From Pacificispira sp002696645 (GTDB lineage Bacteria; Pseudomonadota; Alphaproteobacteria; UBA8366; Aestuariispiraceae), in contig NZ_JBLZHU010000007.1 in assembly GCF_048892425.1 (NCBI RefSeq), positions 226,172 to 290,171 on the forward strand: 64,000 nt of DNA. The letters are read 5' to 3'. This document shows, piece after piece, positions 24,418 through 32,500 of this stretch. A model generated the notes under the pieces. The model searched no databases. It saw only the letters and a program-made list of their open reading frames with translations, and was not told the origin of the DNA. The translations under genes and the position numbers were made by a program. Numbering within the stretch: position 1 is the stretch's first letter; every line of letters starts with the position of its first letter.

Positions 24418-25689
24418 CTACTCCAACGCATCCTTCATCGCCTGAACTTTCGCAAAGCCGTCGCGGCGGGGGATGCCGGTGGCTTTGGCAAGGGCGTCAC
24501 CGAGCGCCTTGGTGGGCAGGCCGGCGGCGACCAGGCTTTCCAGCATGCGGTCCAGGGCGCCTGCATCGGCAGGGGCGTCGGGGGTGTCGTCTTTAGGGGG
24601 AGCCCCGGCGAGGATCAGCACCAATTCGCCATTGACCGCCTCGCCCGCCTCAATCCGGGCCAGGACCTCTGCGGCGGGGCCGGTTAAGACCTTTTCGCCG
24701 AATTTGGTAAGGTTGCGGCACAGGGCGATATCGCGGTCGGGCAGGATTTCGGCGATTTCCGACAGGGTCTTTTCGATGCGGTGCGGGGCCTCGTAAAAGA
24801 CGCAGGTATAGGGCGTGGCGCGCAGTTCTTCGAACCGGCTGCGGCGCAGGGTTGGCTTGCGCGGCAGGAAGCCCATAAAGCGGAAATCATCGGGCGGAAT
24901 GCCCGCAATGGACAGCGCGGTGGTGACGGCATCAGGGCCGGGCACGGCGGTCACGGTCAGCCCGGCTTCTCGCACCGCGCGGACCAGGGGGAAGCCCGGA
25001 TCGCTGATCAGCGGCATGCCCGCATCGGAGACGAGCGCGAGGCGCGCGCCCTGGCGCAGGCGGTCGATCATCTCTGGCGTGCGGGCGCGTTCGTTGTGGT
25101 CATGAAAGGCGGTCAGGTGGGCCTCTATGCCAAATGGGGAGAGCAATTCCTTGGTGGTGCGGGTATCCTCGCACAGGACCATATCGACGCTTTGCAGCAC
25201 CGACAGGGCGCGGGGGGAGAAGTCATCCATATTCCCAATGGGCGTGCCCACCAGATAGAGGATGCCGTCACCTTCGGAGTCCTGGGTCTCTAACGGTGCG
25301 ACGGTGATTTCCAGTTCCGCGCCTTCCTGTTGCAGTGCCTTGATCAGGTCGCGGTTCAGCTGGGACGCGCCTTTATCCAACCCGATGCAGAAGGTGCGCG
25401 GTTCCGGCGTTGGCATGCGCCGCCAGATCAGCGGCGCGCCTGCCTGATATTTTGGATTGATGCGGGCGGTCGCGGTGTCTTCATAAGGGCCACAGCGCAG
25501 GGTCATCTGCACCGCGCCGCGCAGGGCCAGCAGGGCGGCCTCGTCATATTGGGCATCGACGCCGATGATGCAGGTGCCAGACGCGGTCAGGTCCAGATCG
25601 CGCGTTACCTCAAATGTCTTGGCATGAGAGGCGCGGATATTGGGATGACCCTTGCAGTGGATCAGGACAGGCTTTGCCGGATGTTTCAT
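24418..25689 (-). CDS. rsmI: DUF371 domain fused to RsmI, 16S rRNA C1402 2'-O-methyltransferase
   Basis: 423 residues from ATG 25687-25689. Residues ~143-423 are a full RsmI SAM-dependent methyltransferase: LYLVGTPIGNMDDFSPRAL, VLCEDTRTT, SDAGMPLISDPGFPLV, TAVPGPDAVTTALSIAG and VFYEAPHRIEKTL. RsmI methylates the ribose of C1402 in helix 44 of 16S rRNA. Residues ~8-131 match DUF371 (CKGHPNIRASHAKTFEVTRD, SGTCIIGVDA, CIGLDKGASQLNRDL), a domain known mainly as a stand-alone archaeal protein. A TTG at 25740 would add 17 residues and overlap the upstream gene; neither start has a strong ribosome site. Normal bacterial RsmI is about 280 residues. Confidence 0.9.
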   Translation of the reverse strand: MKHPAKPVLIHCKGHPNIRASHAKTFEVTRDLDLTASGTCIIGVDAQYDEAALLALRGAVQMTLRCGPYEDTATARINPKYQAGAPLIWRRMPTPEPRTFCIGLDKGASQLNRDLIKALQQEGAELEITVAPLETQDSEGDGILYLVGTPIGNMDDFSPRALSVLQSVDMVLCEDTRTTKELLSPFGIEAHLTAFHDHNERARTPEMIDRLRQGARLALVSDAGMPLISDPGFPLVRAVREAGLTVTAVPGPDAVTTALSIAGIPPDDFRFMGFLPRKPTLRRSRFEELRATPYTCVFYEAPHRIEKTLSEIAEILPDRDIALCRNLTKFGEKVLTGPAAEVLARIEAGEAVNGELVLILAGAPPKDDTPDAPADAGALDRMLESLVAAGLPTKALGDALAKATGIPRRDGFAKVQAMKDALE

Positions 25690-25724
25690 GGGCGCAGGAT
25701 TGGCGGGCGTTGGGGCATTGTCAA

Positions 25725-26405
25725 TCAACTCCCCTGCCAAGTGGGATTCGCAACGGCATCGATCATTAATGTGGCACGGGCAGAGCCCCGCACCAGATGG
25801 CGGCCCCAGGCACTGCGGATCGGGGGATCGCCATGGATCAGCTCCCGGTTCGTGACGGTAAATCCGGCGATCGCATAGGCGGTGATCAGGTCCGGGTTTT
25901 CGGCAGGATCGACAATATCGCCCATGCCAAGGCGCTCCAGATAGGGGCGATCCTCAAACACTGAATAATTCAACAAGACGCTCAGCCTCGCCTCTGGCTT
26001 GCACAGCGCACGCAGTGACAACAGATGCTCAAGTGCCGGTTCGGACACGATGCGCATCAGGGAGCCCCAGGGATATTGAACTGTCAGTTCATCGGCCAGA
26101 CCGGCAAAGGGGCCGGGCAATCTTTCCGCCGCCGCCCGAACGAACAGGGCATTGGGCAGGCCCCCCTTTTTGGGCGAGCTGCGGGCTGTGCGGGCGCTGG
26201 CCGCCATGTTTTCCGCCACGGCATCAATTCCGATACACAGGCGGTTTATCTCCTCGCGCGCCGCATCCAGGATGAATTTTCCCTGGCCGGTGCCAACATC
26301 GATCAGGACAGAATGCGCCTGACGGCAGGCCGCGTCCAACAGGGCGGGCTCCAGCGGCGTCACCTTGCGCCCAAGGACCTGATCAAATGTGCTCACGCCG
26401 ACCAA
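25725..26405 (-). CDS. KamB/NpmA-like 16S rRNA (A1408-N1) methyltransferase
   Basis: 226-residue Rossmann methyltransferase. SAM loop is LIDVGTGQGKF (residues 34-44), then GIDAVAENM and KKGGLPNALFVRAAAERLP, which line up with the KamB pattern DVGTGDGKH...KGGLPNLLYLWATAERLP. PWGS (Trp113) and SAWGRHL (Trp200) occupy the places of the two tryptophans that hold flipped A1408 in NpmA/KamB. Such enzymes confer aminoglycoside resistance in producers and some pathogens. Start is TTG 26405 or GTG 26396; the site is unclear. It sits 35 nt upstream of rsmI on the same strand. Activity on A1408 is inference from motifs. Confidence 0.8.
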   Translation of the reverse strand: MVGVSTFDQVLGRKVTPLEPALLDAACRQAHSVLIDVGTGQGKFILDAAREEINRLCIGIDAVAENMAASARTARSSPKKGGLPNALFVRAAAERLPGPFAGLADELTVQYPWGSLMRIVSEPALEHLLSLRALCKPEARLSVLLNYSVFEDRPYLERLGMGDIVDPAENPDLITAYAIAGFTVTNRELIHGDPPIRSAWGRHLVRGSARATLMIDAVANPTWQGS

Positions 26406-26462
26406 TACTTTCCAAATTCATGATGGGGGTACGGGCCCGTCTTACCGTATTGGGCCGGAAAT

Positions 26463-26495
26463 GAAAAACCCCGCCATTGCATGCAAGGCGGGGTC
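26463..26495 (-). terminator. Rho-independent terminator of the giant RTX gene
   Basis: On the minus strand CCCCGCC-TTGCATGCAAT-GGCGGGG followed by TTTTTC, 23 nt after the stop of the 8-kb gene. The loop itself is a small palindrome. It separates that gene from the methyltransferase operon reading on in the same direction. Confidence 0.88.
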
Positions 26496-26517
26496 TTTCA
26501 GTGCACAGTCTGATCCG

Positions 26518-29500
26518 TCAGACCTGAGGGGGTTCGGTATCTTCAATGGTGATCTTGAAGTCCACGCCCTCGTAATTGATGACATGTTCGCCTGCGGCAT
26601 ATTGCTGATCGTTGATGGTGACCGTGTCTTCGCCATCTTTCAGGATCTTCAATTCGTCGCGGTCATCGGTCATCTCCATCAGGTCATCGACCGACAGGGA
26701 CATATCAACCTTGCCCTCAACCCCGGTGACATCCAGGATTTCGATATTGTGGACCGTATTGGCCAGATCATCGCCAGACAGGCTGTTGCCTGCTGCATCC
26801 CCGCCGCCCAGTTTCAGCGTATCAGTGCCGCTGCCACCATCAAATCCGGCATTCAGCCCCTGTAGGGCTGCCGCACCGTCCAGGTCATTGGCGGCATAGG
26901 CATCCGCAATGGCCTGATCCAGCGTACCGAACCCTGAGCCATCCTGGGCTTGCGCAGCCTGTTGTAGGTCACTTATGTCGTAATGACCCTCATCATCGCC
27001 CGCGCCACCGATCAGCAGATCATTATCCCCTGTTGCGATCAGCACATCATTGCCATCGCCGCCTGCGATCAGGTTGGCGTCGTCATTCCCGATCAGGACA
27101 TCATCGCCCGCCCCGCCCAGAACATTTTCGGTGCCATTCCAAACAGAACTGGACAGATCGACATGCAAATCTTCGGTGACACCGGCGGCGGCGACAGCCC
27201 AATCAGTGCCTTCGCCCATATCAATGTCGTCAAAGCGCGTGCCCAGATCCGCATCCGAAAAGTCGCGCAAGACGCCATTTTCATCCACCTGCCAGGCTTC
27301 CAGGCCAGGGGCCAGTTCTTCCGCTTCAATCGTGAAGCCCAGCGTGTCGCCATTGGAAGACAGGGTCAGATAATCATCATCGTCATCACCCTGATTCCAG
27401 CCACCTTGATTCCCGAACAGATAGAAATTGAAGAAATGCAGCAACTGACCCCATCCATGACCATTGTGATCATGATTGTGGTCATTGTCTTCATCGTCAC
27501 CCTCATCCCCCTGGTCATGACTGCCCTGACCAGACCAGCCGTTAGAGGCCGCCAGGGTTGTGGCACCAAAGGCGATGCTGCCAACCACGACGTTGGAATT
27601 GGCCGATACATTGCGCAATTCGATATTGGTTTCCTGATCACGACTGACAGTGATCCCTGGAATTTCGATGGTTTGGAAAGCCCCTTCATGGCCATTCGCC
27701 TTCACCGTCGTGGTGAAGGTGCCATAGGATTGCCCACCGATCAGAACTTCGAACTGACCAGTGCTGCCCCAGCCCAATTTGCCAACTTCCAGCACCAATG
27801 TTTCGGTCGCAGTGGAGGGTACGGTATCAATATCCGAAACGGTTGCCCCGGTTTCGCTGGCTTCTGTCAGATACAGGGCGGAATTCTGTGCCTCATCAGA
27901 GGAGTCGATCAAATCCGGCGCATCGGGCATCGCCACCCCGACAGAGACGGAGGCCACGTCAGACTGATTGCCATCATCGTCAATAACACTGACGCCAATC
28001 ACACGGGTTCCAGGCTCCGGCACACTGTCATTGCTAGACAGGCGTACAGCAGCCAAACCCTCCTCATAATCCGCAAGAGAGGCATCACCGGAGATCACCA
28101 GCTTATAGCCCGTGGCGGTCTGTGTCGCTGTTTCCAGCGTCAGGCCCAAACTGTCCAGAAGGTCCGTATCAACGTCCAGGGCATCCCCGGCCTTGAAGCC
28201 CGAAGAGATTTCGACCGTCGCCTGCATCAACAGGTCCCCATCGAAATCAGAGATATCAACACCATCCAGCACCGCAACGCCCCCGGTCAGCGCATCAGTA
28301 TCCAGCGACAGGTCGTCTGGTTGCGTGACTTCAGGTGCGAAATCGACCAAGGCACCGCCAACGGTGATCTGCAAATCTTCGTAATTTTCGAAATTGATGC
28401 CCAGGCTGGCAATCGTATGCGGCCCGGCACTATTCTTATGGGCAGCAACGGTCGCCGCTGCGATATCAGCAATCACGGCGTCAAGATTGGGATGGTTTTC
28501 GCTGAGTGCGATGCGCAGAACATCATCGCCCGAACCGCCATTCAGGTTCAGGGACCGACCAACTTCATTGGGGTCGATGGTCACAACCGTCAGGTCATCG
28601 CCAGCACCCGCATCTACGGTGTCTGATCCACCATCGGCATAGATTGTGTCATTGCCAGAACCACCCGCCATCGAATCATCGCCAGCGCCACCATACAGGG
28701 TGTCATTACCAGTGCCGCCATCCAGGCTGTCATTGCCTGCACCACCATACAAGATGTCATTTCCAGCATCGCCGCTGAGCGTATCATTGCCGCCACCGCC
28801 GGTAATCGTGTCATTGCCGCCGCCGCCCGACAGGGTATCGTCCCCTTCCGTGCCCGTCACAACATTGTCGCTGTTATCGCCAGTAAAGACGATCCCGGCA
28901 TCCGGGTCCGGGACAACGATGCTGCCAACGTCGATGGGGCTGCCATTGATGTCGACAATTGACAGGGCCTCAACCCCCCGCACATCCAGGCCAAGCGCAG
29001 AGAAAACCTGTGCCCCTGTGGCCGCATCACCCGACTGAACGAATTCAACCAGGGCATGAAGCTCGTCAACGATTGTCTGATTTTCCAGATCCCAGGGCAT
29101 CACTGTCAGGGTCAGCGTATCGACCCCCGCGCCGCCATCGACGACATCAACCCCCACGCCATCACTGATAACACGCAAGGCATCATTGCCGCTGCCCCCC
29201 AGCAGGGTATCAGCGCCTTCGCCAGAAATCAGCGTATCGGCCCCGGCCCCGCCTTCCAGAATGTCATCCCCCGCACCGCCATTCAGCACGTCGTTAGAGC
29301 CCTGCCCGGTTCCATCGTCGACAGAAACAGTAAAGCTCTTGGTTTCCGTGCGGGAATGTCCGCCACCATCAGGGTCGCGATCTGTTACCCGCGCCGTGAC
29401 GCTAAGGTCGAAATCAGCCGTTCCAGGGGGAACGATCAACTGTACTGACTCCAAAGCATCTGAAGCCAGGGTAACGCTGCCCCCGGTCACCAGCAGTTCG

Positions 29501-32500
29501 CCGTCCTGCCACAGCTGAACACCATCGGGCAGGCCGGACAAGGTGACGGTCGCGATTTCAGACCCGTCTATGTCGGTCACGGCCGCTGCGATATCCAATG
29601 AGACGGTTGCGCTGAGATTATCGCCATCGCCGATCAGATGGTCATTGCCATCGCCACCCAACAGGGTATCGCTGCCAGCCCCGCCGATGATCGTATCATC
29701 GCCTGAGGTTCCGATTTCCGTTGAAGAGTCAGCGCGGCCCAGAACCACATTCACATCACTGACCGTGAAGTCCGGCGCATCCGCACGGGCTGCAACGGTA
29801 ACATCCAGGGTTTGCGACGTGCTTTCCGATGAAACGCCATCGCTGGTCGATACGGTCACGCTTAGGTTAAAATCCACGCTGGAATCTTGTGGCGGAATGA
29901 TCGCCAAACCGTCCAACTGATCAACCGTCAGATTGACAGAACTGCCTTCAAAACTTTCCCCCGCAGAATTGGTCAGGGTCGCGCCGTCTGGAATATTGGA
30001 CAGCGTGACGCTGACAGTCTCGCTGGGATCGACATTGCCGATGGTGATGTCCAGCGGGATGCTCTCGTCTTCCGCGCCGCTGGCGCTGACCAGGGAAATT
30101 GTTGGCAGGTCCAGATCCGGGGTAACGCTGACAGAAAAGTTCTTTTCCACCACTTTCGATGCGCCGCCATCGGCCTCCGTCGAAATCGCCCGCACCGTCA
30201 GCCCGACACTGCCCGAGAAATTCAGCGGGGTAATCAAAGACAGACCCGCCAAGGCATCTGCTGGGACCTCAACCGGATCACCGCTATACGTGACGCCATC
30301 AGCATCTTTCAGAACGAAGCCTTCATCCAGACCGGCAATTTCTACCGTCAGGCTTTCCGACCCATCCGTATCGGACAAGGCCGCGCTGAGGGACAGGGCA
30401 ATCGGCTGGTCTTCAATGCCGACGACAGAATTAACCGTCAGGCTGGGTGTGTCTGCCACCGGATCAACCGTCACGGTCAGGCTGGACGACAATTCCGCCG
30501 TCTGATCGCCATCCTGCGCAGTTGCGGTAATGGTCAGGGTGAAATCCGCATCCGAATTTGCGCCCGGCGTAACGGTCAATCCCGTCAGTTGGTCTGGCGT
30601 CAGGACAATCGGACTGCCGCTGAAGGTATCGCCTGCCGTATTGGTAAGAACGGCATCTTGAGGCAGGCCCGCAATTGTAACACTGACTGCATCCCCACCG
30701 CTGGAGGCACTGGCATTTATGGTCAGCGGAATGCTGCTGTCTTCAGATCCCGTTGCGTTCAGAACGCTAAGGACCGGCTGCACCGCAACGGCCCCAAAGG
30801 TCACACCCAGGGTTTCGGTTACGCTGCTGACACTGTCGCCTTCTGTCGCGGTTGCCGTCACGCTGAGCGCGACAGAGCCTGCGAACCCGGCCAAGGGAAT
30901 CAGGGCCAGGGAAGACAAAGACGCGGCAGGAATGGAAACCGGGCTGCCTGAATAGGTATTGGTCCCATCGCTGAGGGTGAAGCCCTGTGGCAGGCCGCTG
31001 ATTTCGATGCTCAGCGTTTCCGATCCATCAGTGTCGGTCAGCACAGAGGAGATCGACAAGGGCACTTCCTGCCCTTCCAGACCTTCCGCCTGGACAACAT
31101 CCAGGGTTGGCGCGTCGGCAACGCCAATCACGGCGACACTGAATGTCTCCGTCGATGTCGCCTGGGTTCCGTCTTCTGAACTGGTCGCCGAAACCGTCAG
31201 ATCAATCGTGCCAGAGAAATTCAGCGGCGGCACCAACTGCAGACCCGCCAGTTGATCAGGCGTCATCGCCGACGGATCGGTGATATCCTGGCCTTGCGCA
31301 TCCAACAGGCGCGCGCCCTCGGGCAGGCCCGAAATCGAAACCGTTATCGCTTCTGACCCATCGGCATCCCCAGAGGCGACATTCAAGGACAAGGCAATCA
31401 CGCCATCTTCTGTGCCCTGAATATTGCCAACCGAAATGACAGGATCATCTGCAACGCCAGAAACCGAAACCATCAGCGATTGTGTGGCAACCGCCGTGCT
31501 GTTGCCGTCCTGGGTCGTTGCGGTCACTGTCAAATTCATGTCGCCGGAATAATCCGCTGGGACTTGCACCGACAGGCCACTGACACCATCCGCAGGAATA
31601 TTGGCAGGATCAACAGTATTCCCGCCTGCATCCACCAGCGTCGCGCCGGATGGAAGGCCTGAAATAGCAACCGTCAGCGTTTCATCACCATCGGGCAGTC
31701 CAACGGACAGTCCCAACGCAACTGTTCCACCTTCCAGTCCTGTGGCATCCTGTGCCTCGATGACCGCTTTATCGGCAACCCCTGCAACATCAACGGTGAA
31801 GTTTTGGCTGACCGTTGCGCTGGTCCCGTTTTCGGAACTTGTCGCGACAACGCTGAGAGAGAGCGTGCCGGAATAATTCGCAGGCGGTTGCAATTGCAGG
31901 CCAGACAGGGCCGCGACTGGCACATTCGCTGGGTCCAGCAAGGTGCCTTCTGAATCGGTCAGAAATGCGCCAACGGGCAATCCTTCTATCTCAACCGTCA
32001 GGGTCTCCGACCCATCCGCGTCGCCTTGTGCCACAGAAATAGACAGGGAAATTGCCCCATCTTCCGACCCGGATGCATTGCTGACCGTCACAATCGGATC
32101 ATCAGCGACCCCCAGAACAGGAACCGTGGCGGTGGTTTCCGTCACACCGGACGCATCGGTCAGGACATTCTGTGCCGATACAGAGACATCCAGATCCAGA
32201 TTCTGATCCGAATCCGGCGGCAGTTGAATGGACATATCGCCCAATTGCGCCACGGTCAGGGAAATGGCTGTGCCGCCCGGAAATTGCGTTCCATCCGAAG
32301 CGGTCAGAACGGCCCCTTCAGGAATGCCTGTCAGGGATACCGAGACGCTTAAGAACGGGCTGTCGGCCCCGTCATCCAGCGTCAGGCTCAACGCGACCGT
32401 GCCATCCTCAACCCCTTGGGTGAAACTCAGTGTCGGGGTAAAGCTGGGATCCGGGAAATTGCCCGCAAATTCAACATTTTCGACACCACTGATTTGCAGG

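Noticed and set aside
26983..28626. Long plus-strand frame (547 codons) opposite the giant RTX gene
   Set aside because: It is antisense to a continuous 2662-residue repeat protein with clear domains, and its translation is low in familiar motifs and rich in Gln/Arg/Ile, as expected for a codon-bias shadow.
28580..28880. Short-period DNA repeats suggestive of CRISPR or minisatellite
   Set aside because: They are the 27-nt coding period of RTX nonapeptides within the giant gene.
29887..30951. Second long antisense frame (354 codons) over the beta-module repeats
   Set aside because: Periodic composition mirrors the sense repeats; no ribosome site or known domain.
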